A program made the translations under genes and the position numbers. Below the pieces are notes generated by a model. The model did not search any database. It saw nothing but the letters and a program-made list of their open reading frames with translations, and was not told where the DNA came from. From assembly GCF_901482695.1 (NCBI RefSeq), contig NZ_LR590484.1, positions 5,518,001-5,582,000 of the forward strand: a stretch of DNA of 64,000 bases, given 5' to 3'. Source of the DNA: Sphingobacterium thalpophilum (lineage in GTDB: Bacteria > Bacteroidota > Bacteroidia > Sphingobacteriales > Sphingobacteriaceae). Shown here piece after piece: positions 14,614-24,000 of the stretch (its first letter is position 1; every line of letters begins with the position of its first letter).

Positions 14614-17166
14614 TTAGAAGGAAAGCCCAACCCGAATATAGGGTAAAGTCGCTTCCCTGCTAAACCCGAGCACACCCTGAATCATCAATAGATCACCGGG
14701 CATAAAATAGACCCCTCCTCCATAGCCCATATGCCAGGTGTCCGAACGATCGCCGGTCATCCAGACACGGCCTATATCGTAAAAACCGATCGCTCCTACC
14801 GTACCCGGAACAAGATAGGAGGAATAACTGAATAGCTTCAGGCGCACGTCAAAATTATTATAAAGAGCCGTCTTTCCTGTAAAACGTCTTGAGTTGTACC
14901 CCCGAAGGCTCATTTCCCCGCCAATCTGTGCATGCTGATAAAAATAGGGATTCCCCCACACCGCATCCAGTCCCAGCCTGTTGGCAAAGGTAAGATAGTC
15001 GCTCACAACAGTTTTATACACAGCCATACTGTGCTGTAGTTTGGTATAACCCCGCTGTTCGCCCCCCAGTTCGGTATTCCAGACCAGACGTGAATGAATA
15101 TGCACGCCTGATTTTGGCGCGGAGGTCTGATCCCGTGTGTCGTAATCCATGCCAGCAGCGACGCCTGTAAAAAAATTGCTCCCATAGATAGACTCAGCAG
15201 GGTATTTCGCATTAAATTCCTCAAAAAAACGACCGACGTTATTAATTGCCTTGCTATGATAGTACCCGGAAGACCAACCGTAGAACAATTTTAACTCTGG
15301 CTTCAGAAATTTCTCCAAAAGAATGTCAGCCTGTACAATATCAAATCTATTGCGATAGTAGGAAATACCTCTTGCTTCCGATTTTTCAAAGACCGTGCTG
15401 TTTCCATAGCCAAAAAAGTTACTGAGGTTTTTGGGGCCGAGCGATGAAAGATGAACAGAAAGATCCTGTCCTCCGATGAGATCTTTATAATTGCCCTTAT
15501 AATCAAACATGAACGACTCCCGGCCGGTCAGATAACTTCCCATTATCTGATGCCTATAGGCATACGGTTTCTTTCTAAACCCCTGATTTTCGATCAGATA
15601 TCCTAAGCCAAAAATCAGTCCCCGATCCACTCCATAGTCGATGTTAAAAACGACGCCTTTGCGGTCATAGGCAAAACCATTATATTCAAATTGATGCACA
15701 GTACTATCGTTGCTCAACTTGAGCCTGAGCGAATTGGCCACTTGACCTAATTCCGGTCTTTGGTCCTTCGAATCATAAATATATACCTGCCGACCGTTAT
15801 CAAATTTTTCACCGACACGATAACGGTCCTTGTCCTGCCCTCCGATTAGTCTTAGCCGAATAGGTGAACGTCCTGATCCATGCAGCTTATATTCATCCTC
15901 CCCCCCTATTCCATAAACCCTGATCTCCTTGGTTTCTTCGGGCCGGAATGTACGTTGTATAAGCCTCCGGCCTACTGTACCATCCTTTTTCTTGTTACGG
16001 ATATCTACCTTAACCGAGCCATCGTGCTGATAATCGATATCGATAAATTCTGATTTTGCGGACAAGGGCAGATCAACGACCTGGGCCAATGCACGGTAAT
16101 AGGTGATGCCGCTCTGCATAAGATCATCCCTGCGCGAGCGGATGTTTTTTTCCAGTTGCGCAGCACTCAGTTTGACAATGGTGTCCGGCATCGCCAGCAT
16201 AGCCTGATGAATCAATGTATCTGAAAGACTTTGCTGTACCAGCCTGATTTGCTCTTTCCAGTCCCCCTCACTGAGATGATTCAAAAAAAAGCGGTCAAAA
16301 TGACGCGCATTAAAATTCCAATGAGCTATGTTCCGGATATGCGGTCCGAAGGGCTGCAAGTGAGCTTTCAGCCATTGGTAAGAAAGTAATACAGGAAAGA
16401 CGCCTGAAGTTTTATAATATACCTTGTCACGGTCCCGTGGAACAGGTGTATAGATCCTTTTGCCTTTTTCCTTCTCCGGATCCCATCGCCAATTATCTTC
16501 ATGCCGATCCCAATCCCCCAGTACAAAATCAAGCAACCGCGCCCGTAACGTTAATAGCTGGTCAGTCTGTGTATCATTGTCCGCTAATGTTTTTCGGATT
16601 ACTTTTGCGGTGTTATCGGTTTTCTGATCTTCAAAAGGGGTCCGTGCTTCAAACATATAGGCTCTGTTCTTAAAAACGTCCCGGTATTCACCAAACGCGG
16701 CATCGTCCCCCACATAAACAAGCTCCGGAGCTACATGGGGTATCCCCAGTGCCCTATTGAATACCGGAACCGTCAGCGCTCCAAAAGGATGTGCGATAGA
16801 AATCTGATCTTGGACGATGTCCTTTGCAAATGTTTTCCTGAGGCTTTCGGGCAAGCTTCGTTCGGGATATTTCTGAATAGACCTGAGCACCCATTCCCTT
16901 CCTGTAGGATCAGCCATCCGAAGGGACTGTGTCTGCATGCCTCCCCCCAGCTTGATTACCCGGAGTCCACCTTGCTCACTTTGCAGATCCATGATCCGCA
17001 TACGGACAGGCGTATTGTACAACCTGCGGTAACTATCGCCCAGCCAAAACCGGTGAACCATACTAACCTGGTCGTATTCCGGCGCGATCACCACCGTTAT
17101 GCTGTCTTGCTGCGCCTGTGCATTTAAAATGCCACAGCAAGCGATCAATGTCAAAATTCTTCTCAT
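14614..17166 (-). CDS. Omp85/BamA-type outer membrane protein with kinase-like N-terminal region
   Basis: An 850-residue protein with a signal peptide (MRRILTLIACCGILNAQAQ; start at 17166 in preference to 17208). The last about 350 residues are an Omp85/surface-antigen barrel: repeated aromatic strands, MSLRGYNSRRFTGK (the conserved RGY region), and a final strand ending YIRVGLSF with the terminal Phe beta-signal. The N-terminal region resembles a kinase fold: a GGG loop at 74-76, Lys99 in LRSIQK, DWDRHEDNW (Asp220, Asn225) like the HipA/PI4K type II catalytic loop, then PRDRD (243-247) as a possible metal site. Barrel assignment is firm. Kinase-like is inference and activity is untested. The DinB gene lies 52 bp upstream. 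Confidence 0.8.
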   Translation of the reverse strand: MRRILTLIACCGILNAQAQQDSITVVIAPEYDQVSMVHRFWLGDSYRRLYNTPVRMRIMDLQSEQGGLRVIKLGGGMQTQSLRMADPTGREWVLRSIQKYPERSLPESLRKTFAKDIVQDQISIAHPFGALTVPVFNRALGIPHVAPELVYVGDDAAFGEYRDVFKNRAYMFEARTPFEDQKTDNTAKVIRKTLADNDTQTDQLLTLRARLLDFVLGDWDRHEDNWRWDPEKEKGKRIYTPVPRDRDKVYYKTSGVFPVLLSYQWLKAHLQPFGPHIRNIAHWNFNARHFDRFFLNHLSEGDWKEQIRLVQQSLSDTLIHQAMLAMPDTIVKLSAAQLEKNIRSRRDDLMQSGITYYRALAQVVDLPLSAKSEFIDIDYQHDGSVKVDIRNKKKDGTVGRRLIQRTFRPEETKEIRVYGIGGEDEYKLHGSGRSPIRLRLIGGQDKDRYRVGEKFDNGRQVYIYDSKDQRPELGQVANSLRLKLSNDSTVHQFEYNGFAYDRKGVVFNIDYGVDRGLIFGLGYLIENQGFRKKPYAYRHQIMGSYLTGRESFMFDYKGNYKDLIGGQDLSVHLSSLGPKNLSNFFGYGNSTVFEKSEARGISYYRNRFDIVQADILLEKFLKPELKLFYGWSSGYYHSKAINNVGRFFEEFNAKYPAESIYGSNFFTGVAAGMDYDTRDQTSAPKSGVHIHSRLVWNTELGGEQRGYTKLQHSMAVYKTVVSDYLTFANRLGLDAVWGNPYFYQHAQIGGEMSLRGYNSRRFTGKTALYNNFDVRLKLFSYSSYLVPGTVGAIGFYDIGRVWMTGDRSDTWHMGYGGGVYFMPGDLLMIQGVLGFSREATLPYIRVGLSF

Positions 17167-17218
17167 GCCAATAATTTTACGCCACTGCCGACTCCCACAG
17201 CCTATCACGCTGCCGACT

Positions 17219-17668
17219 TCAGATGATGTCCAGCAACCGACGGTGGTAATTGATCTGCCCTAAATGGTAAGTCAGATGGGTAGTTAAATGAACTAATAAA
17301 TAGCCTGTTGTTGTTTTCTCTTCGAACACCAATAACGGATAAACATCCGCCAAGACATCATCTGTTAGCTGATCCAGCGCGCTGTCAACGACAGCGATCG
17401 TGTCGTCTATTTTGTTCAGAAGCTGCTCACGCGGAACATCCTTCAGCGAAAATTCCTGTTCCCGATTTCGAACATAACCCGTTTTTCCGATCTCGGCACC
17501 GATATACGTCTGCAGGTTACCAATTAAATGCAGACATAAATTTCCGGCGGAATTCGCAATACGATTTTCCACCCGCCAGATATTGCGCTCATCCTGATAT
17601 AGGGCAATTTCCGCCCGAAGTCTTTTTAAGTCTCTATCAAACAGAAGCTTTAGTGTTTTTATAAGCAT
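17219..17668 (-). CDS. DinB family protein
   Basis: A 149-residue four-helix-bundle protein of the DinB/YfiT superfamily, DUF1572-like. Probable metal-binding histidines are seen in NLCLHLIGNLQ (about residue 47) and in the C-terminal helix HLTTHLTYHLGQINYHR (about 127-143). Bacterial members bind a divalent metal, and some are thiol-dependent transferases (bacillithiol or mycothiol related); most are unknown. It lies 52 bp upstream of the Omp85-like gene on the same strand and could be cotranscribed, though no functional link is evident. Confidence 0.85.
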   Translation of the reverse strand: MLIKTLKLLFDRDLKRLRAEIALYQDERNIWRVENRIANSAGNLCLHLIGNLQTYIGAEIGKTGYVRNREQEFSLKDVPREQLLNKIDDTIAVVDSALDQLTDDVLADVYPLLVFEEKTTTGYLLVHLTTHLTYHLGQINYHRRLLDII

Positions 17669-17750
17669 AAGTTCCTTACTTTACATATTCTTGTGGATAA
17701 TGGGTTCTCTCCGGCATTAAACGAGATAAGCAGCCAGAATTCATTTTATT

Positions 17751-17764
17751 CGTTAAATTTAACG
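17751..17764. promoter_or_regulatory. Perfect palindrome CGTTAAATTTAACG
   Basis: A 14-bp perfect palindrome 18 bp before the start codon of the GHKL ATPase gene and 82 bp before the DinB gene on the other strand. Its place in a divergent intergenic region suggests an operator; no cognate regulator is identified. Confidence 0.4.
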
Positions 17765-17782
17765 CACCGAAACGATTAAACC

Positions 17783-19087
17783 ATGAAAAAAGACACAAAA
17801 ATCACCAACCTGAGTATCGAGTCTGCCGGACTACCCAAAGATCCGAAACATGCGATTGCAGAATATGTGTGGAACGGATTTGATGCAGGGGCTACGGCGA
17901 TAGACATCGATGTCGACAGCAACGATCTGGGTTATATTCATCAGATCAGCATCCGGGACAACGGCGCAGGTATTGCATACAATCTGCTGGAATACTCCTT
18001 CGGAAATTTTCTGGATTCCGTAAAGAAAAATAACCTTAAACGGAGTTCCTATACCAGAGGAAAAAAAGGTAAAGGGCGCTTCTCTTTTTCGCTCTTCGCC
18101 ACACGGGCAGTCTGGACAACAGTAGTCAACGAAGACAACGCCTTAAACAGCTACCAGATTCAGATCGACAGGGACAGCAAAGAACACTATAATATCAGTG
18201 AGCGCACAGCCGTGAAAAACCGGGACACCGGAACAGACGTCAAGTTACAGGGAATTTTTGGAGTACACGCCGCCATGCTGGAATCCGAAGACTTCCTTGA
18301 TTTTATGGCGCAGGAGTTTGGCTGGTTTCTCTATCTAAACCGTCATGCAAACTATAGCATCCGGATTAACGGTAAAGCCTTGAAATATGATCACCTGATC
18401 CAGGAAACCGACCAGCTTACCTGGACAATGTACAGCCCTGACGACAACGACTCTTATGTTTTTGAGGTGGACTATATCCGCTGGAACCGGCAGATTGGCG
18501 ACCGCTACTATTACTATTTTTTAAATAGTGAAAAAAAAGAAGTTGCGAAATTACTCAGCAGCTTCAACAACAATGCTATTGGTTTTCACCACTCGGTTTA
18601 TATCAATTCTAATTTCTTCGATCAGTTCAAACAGGATGACATCAGCTTATCCATGGATGAAAACCTGTTTACCGGGAGAGCCAAACAGCTTGTTTACCGC
18701 CAGGTATTGGCTGAACTGCGCGAGTTTCTAAACCGAAAACAGAAAAAATATGTTCATGAAAACGCAGTAGCAAATCAGCTTGACGAATTGGAAAGAAAGG
18801 GCTACCTGCCAATATACAATCAGACAGCAGCGGACAAAAGACGGAAAGAAACTCTTCTGAAACTCATTCAGGAAATCTATACAGCCGAACCCCGTATTTT
18901 CTATGGTGTTAAATCCGAATTGGTACAGTCCTACTTAGGTTTTCTGGACCTGGTTCTTCAGACACATAAGCGCGCCGATGTTCTTACGGTCATACAGAAT
19001 ACCGTTCAGCTGTCAGAAAAAGAAAACAAGCGCATTCGTCAGATCCTCGAAGAAGCATCCATCCATACACCCCAGATAACCTCGTAG
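17783..19087 (+). CDS. MORC/Hsp90-like GHKL ATPase, solitary
   Basis: A 434-residue ATPase of the GHKL superfamily. The N-box is AEYVWNGFDAGAT (Glu27 general base, Asn31 for Mg, Asp34), G1 is RDNGAGI (59-64), and G2 is RGKKGKGRFSF (92-102). A transducer-like domain follows to about residue 300 with the Lys-containing switch region QDDISLSMDENLFTGRAKQ. The C-terminal 120 residues are helical. It resembles MORC and MutL-like bacterial proteins, some of which are in phage-defence genes and carry an extra nuclease domain. Here the protein stops after the helical linker, so an effector domain may be missing or supplied elsewhere. Neighbours give no clear partner. Confidence 0.8.
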   Translation: MKKDTKITNLSIESAGLPKDPKHAIAEYVWNGFDAGATAIDIDVDSNDLGYIHQISIRDNGAGIAYNLLEYSFGNFLDSVKKNNLKRSSYTRGKKGKGRFSFSLFATRAVWTTVVNEDNALNSYQIQIDRDSKEHYNISERTAVKNRDTGTDVKLQGIFGVHAAMLESEDFLDFMAQEFGWFLYLNRHANYSIRINGKALKYDHLIQETDQLTWTMYSPDDNDSYVFEVDYIRWNRQIGDRYYYYFLNSEKKEVAKLLSSFNNNAIGFHHSVYINSNFFDQFKQDDISLSMDENLFTGRAKQLVYRQVLAELREFLNRKQKKYVHENAVANQLDELERKGYLPIYNQTAADKRRKETLLKLIQEIYTAEPRIFYGVKSELVQSYLGFLDLVLQTHKRADVLTVIQNTVQLSEKENKRIRQILEEASIHTPQITS

Positions 19088-19095
19088 CGATGGAT

Positions 19096-19131
19096 TTTTA
19101 ATTAATGACTTTCAGATGTCATTAATTAAAA
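19096..19131. terminator. AT-rich hairpin after the GHKL gene
   Basis: Perfect 14-bp arms (19096-19109 and 19118-19131) with an 8-nt loop, 8 bp after the GHKL stop. The stem starts with a T-run and ends with an A-run. It probably terminates the ATPase transcript but could also be a regulatory repeat upstream of tetR. Confidence 0.55.
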
Positions 19132-19150
19132 TAAAAAGTTTCAATTTTGC

Positions 19151-19163
19151 TTAACAGTGTTAA
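19151..19163. promoter_or_regulatory. TetR operator candidate TTAACAGTGTTAA, copy 1
   Basis: A palindrome with 6-bp arms around a single central base, 18 bp before the tetR start. A one-mismatch -7-like box (CAATTTTG, 19142-19149) lies directly before it. The same 15-mer, with one flanking base each side, recurs at 19907-19921. Confidence 0.65.
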
Positions 19164-19181
19164 ATCATTTATGAAATAAAC

Positions 19182-19781
19182 ATGGGTAGCAAGGAACGCA
19201 TACAACGTCTCAAAGATGAGAACAGAAACAATATTTTGGATGCTGCACTTCAAATCGTAAAAGAAGAGGGGTGGCAGGCCTTGAGTATGCGTAAGATTGC
19301 GGATATCATCGAATACACCGCGCCTATGATCTATGAATATTTTGCCAATAAGGACGCTATCCTAAACGAGCTCGCCAATCAGGGATACCTACTGCTCGCC
19401 AAGAAAGTAAAGCAAGCACGATCAACCGAAACCGATCTGGAAAAACAATTGGAAGCCATGTGGTTTAGCTATTGGGATTTTGCTTTTGACGAACGTGAAC
19501 TATACCAGCTGATGTTTGGTGTAGGTACAGCCTGCTGCGGATTTGAAAAGACCTATAAATGTGCAGAATCACATGGCAAAATCATCAGCGATGTAATCCG
19601 CGAAATCATGAAGGACAAAGACCCCTCAGAAGATCTGGTCTGTAGAAAATACTTTACTTACTGGTCGATCATTCACGGCCTCATCTCCATTAATCTGGTC
19701 AACCAAGGCAATGGGGATAGCACGAATCAGGAGGTACTAAAAGATGCTATTTACGGCATCACCCGCTCGTTAAAAGATTAA
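19182..19781 (+). CDS. TetR/AcrR family repressor of the RND-1 operon
   Basis: A 199-residue regulator. The N-terminal HTH is NNILDAALQIVKEEGWQALSMRKIADIIEYTAPMIYEYFANKDAIL, in which the recognition helix lies near residues 38-50. The C-terminal ligand domain is of the WHG-type branch (YWDFAFDERELYQLMFG). It lies 77 bp upstream of, and codirectional with, the first RND pump genes, and palindromes of a single type (TTAACA-N-TGTTAA) flank it. It is therefore most likely the local repressor of the pump and of itself. The inducer is unknown. Confidence 0.9.
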   Translation: MGSKERIQRLKDENRNNILDAALQIVKEEGWQALSMRKIADIIEYTAPMIYEYFANKDAILNELANQGYLLLAKKVKQARSTETDLEKQLEAMWFSYWDFAFDERELYQLMFGVGTACCGFEKTYKCAESHGKIISDVIREIMKDKDPSEDLVCRKYFTYWSIIHGLISINLVNQGNGDSTNQEVLKDAIYGITRSLKD

Positions 19782-19816
19782 TTTTTTTTATACAAGAATA
19801 TACAACGTTAAAAAAT

Positions 19817-19830
19817 CTAACACCGTTAAA
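19817..19830. promoter_or_regulatory. Degenerate TetR operator candidate
   Basis: CTAACACCGTTAAA differs from the TTAACAGTGTTAAA repeat at three positions, including the centre. It lies 30 bp before the RND-1 adaptor gene, where a repressor of the pump would be expected. Confidence 0.4.
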
Positions 19831-19858
19831 TAAAACCAAAACTCAATTTTAATATCAC

Positions 19859-21055
19859 ATGAAAACAAATGTATCACCAAGTCTTAAAAAGATTTACATT
19901 CCAGCACTTAACAGTGTTAAACGAATTAATATCGTAAAGACTGCATATGTGCTGAGCGCTATTTTCTTATACAGCTGTTCGACAGGCACAAGCAAACCAA
20001 TGGATGCTCCTCCTGTCAGCCTTCCAGTTATCGCTATCGAACAAGGCAACGAGACGGTATACCAAGAATATCCCGCTACCATAGAAGCTTCATCGAATAT
20101 TGAAATCAGACCCCAGGTAGAAGGAATCCTCGAACAGATCTATGTCGATGAGGGCGCTAGAGTAAGCAAAGGTCAGGCACTTTTCAAGATTAACGACCGC
20201 CCATATCAAGAGCAGCTAAACCAAGCCAAGGCAAACTTGCTGGCTGCAAAAGCGACCTTGGAAAATGCGGAGCTGGAAGTTGAAAAGAAAACTAAATTGG
20301 TCAACAACAAAGTACTGACTGATTTTCAGCTGAAATCTGCCATTAGTGCCCGCAATGCAGCAAAAGCCAATGTACAGCTGGCGGTGTCTGCGGTAGAAGC
20401 GGCAAAAATCAACGTGGGTTATACCTTAATTCGCGCATCGGCCGATGGTTATATCGGAAGACTGCAGCGTAAGCAGGGAAGCTTGGTAGGACCTACGGAC
20501 GGTCAGCCGCTGACAACGCTTTCCAATGTTAAAGATCTCCATGTTTATTTTTCTTTGGGCGAGAATGATTTCATTGCATTCAAAAACAATACAGCAGGCG
20601 ATAATCTTCAACAGAAATTAAACAACCTTCCCCCCATCAGCCTGGTACTTTCTGATCAGACCGTTTATGACCAAAAAGGAAAAATAGATATGGTGGATGG
20701 CCAGTTTGATAAAAATACAGGCGCCATTACACTCAGGGCTACCTTCAGCAATCCAGAGGGTGTCCTGCGCAATGGAAACACCGGCCGTGTTAGACTTCAG
20801 AAGAAATACGATCAAGCACTATTGGTTCCTCAGCTAGCAACGCTGGAAATGCAAGACAAAATCTTCGTTTACACCGTCGGGAAAGAGAACAAAGTGGTGC
20901 AACAACCGATTACTGTCATCGGAAAAAGTGGTGCCAACTATCTTGTCAGCAAAGGGATCTCTGCCGGGGATCGTATCGTCTATAAAGGCATCGACCTACT
21001 TCAAGATGGCCAGAAAATCACTCCACAAGCTTTTTCAAAAGACAGCATCAATTAA
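19859..21055 (+). CDS. RND efflux periplasmic adaptor (MFP), pump 1
   Basis: A 398-residue membrane fusion protein of the AcrA/MexA type, first gene of the first tripartite pump. The only ATG start gives a long leader with lipobox LYSC near residue 41. The lipoyl half EIRPQVEGILEQIYVDEGARVSKGQALFKI, a coiled-coil hairpin (about residues 115-185), the second lipoyl half IRASADGYIGRLQRKQGSLV and the beta-barrel domain follow in the usual order. It links the inner-membrane RND protein to the outer-membrane channel. The exact 13-bp operator repeat (19908-19920) lies inside codons 17-21. Spacing of 24 bp to the pump gene indicates an operon. Confidence 0.95.
   Translation: MKTNVSPSLKKIYIPALNSVKRINIVKTAYVLSAIFLYSCSTGTSKPMDAPPVSLPVIAIEQGNETVYQEYPATIEASSNIEIRPQVEGILEQIYVDEGARVSKGQALFKINDRPYQEQLNQAKANLLAAKATLENAELEVEKKTKLVNNKVLTDFQLKSAISARNAAKANVQLAVSAVEAAKINVGYTLIRASADGYIGRLQRKQGSLVGPTDGQPLTTLSNVKDLHVYFSLGENDFIAFKNNTAGDNLQQKLNNLPPISLVLSDQTVYDQKGKIDMVDGQFDKNTGAITLRATFSNPEGVLRNGNTGRVRLQKKYDQALLVPQLATLEMQDKIFVYTVGKENKVVQQPITVIGKSGANYLVSKGISAGDRIVYKGIDLLQDGQKITPQAFSKDSIN
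19908..19920. promoter_or_regulatory. TetR operator candidate TTAACAGTGTTAA, copy 2, inside the MFP gene
   Basis: An exact copy of the 13-bp palindrome found upstream of tetR, with one more identical base on each side (15 bp shared). It lies within the signal-peptide region of the adaptor gene, 50 bp after its start codon. This position would suit a roadblock-type operator or looping with copy 1 about 757 bp away. Confidence 0.6.
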
Positions 21056-21079
21056 TATTATAACTCGACAAACATTATT

Positions 21080-24000
21080 ATGCTTAAGAAATTTATAGAA
21101 AGGCCCGTACTTGCCACCGTAATTTCCATATTACTGGTCATACTGGGAATTATCGGTATACTCAAACTGCCTTTACAGCAGTTTCCCGACATTGCTCCCC
21201 CAGCGGTACAGGTAACGGCACTATATCCGGGTGCCAATGCCGAGACTGTACTCCGCGCTGTGGCCCCTTCATTGGAAGAATCGATCAATGGAGTGGAAAA
21301 CATGAGCTACATGAGCTCAACGGCAAGTAACGACGGCTCACTGATGATTACCGTTTATTTCAAGCTGGGCACCGATCCTGATCAGGCAGCTGTCAACGTA
21401 CAAAACCGTGTTGCTCAAGCCACCAGCCAGCTTCCCGCTGAAGTGGTTCAGGCCGGCATAACAACGGCTAAACAGCAGAACAGCCTAATCATGGTATTGG
21501 ATCTCTATACCGAAGATGAGAGTAAATATGATCAAACTTTTATTACCAACTATGCGCAGATCAACATTATTCCCGAACTGAAACGTATCCCTGGCGTTGG
21601 GCAAGCACTGGCGTTTGGAGGTAGCAAAGACTATTCGATGCGTGTATGGCTAAATCCGAATCAGATGGCAACCTACAAGCTGACGCCCGAAGAAGTAATG
21701 GCTGCCATTCAGGACAAAAACGTGGAAGCTGCACCGGGAAAATTCGGTGAAAGCAGCCGCGAAGCCTTTGAATTTGTAATTAAATATAAAGGTAAACTCA
21801 ATCAGCCCAGCGACTATGAAAATATCATTATCCGCTCAAATACAGATGGATCTGTATTGAGACTTAAAGATGTTGCCCGAGTGGAACTTGGATCTTATAC
21901 CTATGCCAGCCATACCCGCATCAATGGGAAGGCTGGACTCAATATCGGTGTGATGCAGCTCGCAGGCTCCAACGCCAACGAAATTCAGATCGCCATTCAG
22001 GAGTTTATGGAGAAAGCGTCCCTAAGCTTTCCTAAGGGAGTGAAATACCTCGTATTATACAATACCAAGGATGCACTTGACCAGTCTATCGATCAGGTTA
22101 AACATACATTGGTCGAAGCTTTTATCTTGGTCTTCTTAGTGGTATTCTTGTTCCTGCAGGATTTTAGATCAACCTTGATCCCAGCTATTGCTGTACCTGT
22201 TGCGATCGTGGGTACGTTCTTCTTCATGCAGCTATTCGGTTTCTCTATCAATCTCCTGACTTTGTTTGCGCTGGTGCTGGCGATCGGTATCGTCGTCGAC
22301 GATGCCATTGTTGTAGTCGAGGCCGTGCACGCCAAGATGGAACATAATCACCTGCCGCCAAAGCTAGCGACAACATCCGCCATGAGCGAAATCACTGGAG
22401 CGATTATCTCCATTACCTTAGTGATGTCTGCTGTCTTTCTGCCCATCGGTTTTATGGAGGGCTCGACAGGGGTATTCTATAGGCAATTTGCTTTTACCCT
22501 GGCCATCGCTATTGTTATTTCTGCAATCAATGCACTGACCCTGAGTCCAGCACTCTGTGCATTGTTTTTAAAACCAGTACATCATACAAACGGTGAAGCG
22601 AAGCAACTCAACTTTAAAGATCGCTTCTTCGCGGGTTTCAATGTTGGGTTCGAACGAATCACCAAAAACTATCTGGGAAGCTTACGCTTTTTGATCCGTT
22701 ACAAATGGGTCGCATTTGCTGGCCTGGGCATCACCTTGCTGTTGACGGTTTTCATGATCCGTCGTACGCCTACAGGTTTTATTCCCTCAGAAGATCAAGG
22801 GTTTATCGCCGTGTCGCTTTCCATGCCTGCCGGAGCATCGCTGGACCGTACATCGGGAGCATTAGCCGAAGCAGAAAAACAGCTTCAACATGCTGACTTC
22901 ACCAAAACACTCAACGTACTTGCCGGTTTCAACATTTTGACACAGTCCACCAGCCCTTCTGCAGGTGTTGCCTTCATCTTGCTTAAACCGCACGAAGAAC
23001 GGGGCCAGATCAAAGATATCAATGCCATTATGGCCGATGTCAACCAACGCCTTGCAAATATTAAAGGGGCCAACTTCTTTGTATTCACCTTCCCTACTGT
23101 TCCCGGATTTAGTAACGTGGACGGACTGGATATGGTACTTCAGGACCGCACGGGAGGGCAGCTCGGCAAGTTTAGCTCGGTCGGACAGAATTTCATTGGC
23201 GAGCTCATGAAACGGCCTGAAATCCTGATGGCTTTTACCACTTTCAAGGCGGATTACCCACAATATGAGCTGCAAGTGGACGACATCAAGGCCGAACAGC
23301 TCGGCGTGAGCACCAAGAGCATTCTGCAGACCATGCAGGCTTATTTTGGCAGTGCGCAGGCTTCAGACTTCAACCGGTTTGGCAAATATTATCGGGTGAT
23401 GGTCCAGGCAGATGCCAAAGACCGTAGTGAACCTACAGCTATGGACGGTATTTTTGTAAAAAACAGGCTTGGAGACATGGTGCCCATCAATACCCTAGTA
23501 AAATTGGAACGTGTTTACGGTCCAGAGACCGCTTCTCGATACAACTTATTTAATTCGATTGGTATCAACGCCATCCCTAAACCCGGATACAGCTCGGGAG
23601 ATGCAATCCGCGCGGTGGAAGAAGTTGCCAAACAACAGTTACCCACGGGCTTCACCTATGAATTTTCGGGCATGACCAAAGAGGAAATCGTTTCTGGCGG
23701 ACAGTCTACGCTCATTTTCATCCTCTGTCTGATCTTCGTTTACTTCCTGCTTGCGGCACAGTACGAAAGCTATATCATTCCGTTGGCCGTCATACTGTCT
23801 ATCCCAACAGGTATATTCGGGGTGTTCGCGGCAATCAGTCTTACTGATATTGCGAATAACATCTACGTTCAGGTGGCCTTGGTGATGCTTATCGGGTTAC
23901 TGGCTAAAAACGCGATCCTGATCGTCGAATTTGCAATTCAGGGCCGCAAACAGGGCATGTCCATACCCAGTGCTGCCCTTAATGCTGCAAAGCTGCGTCT

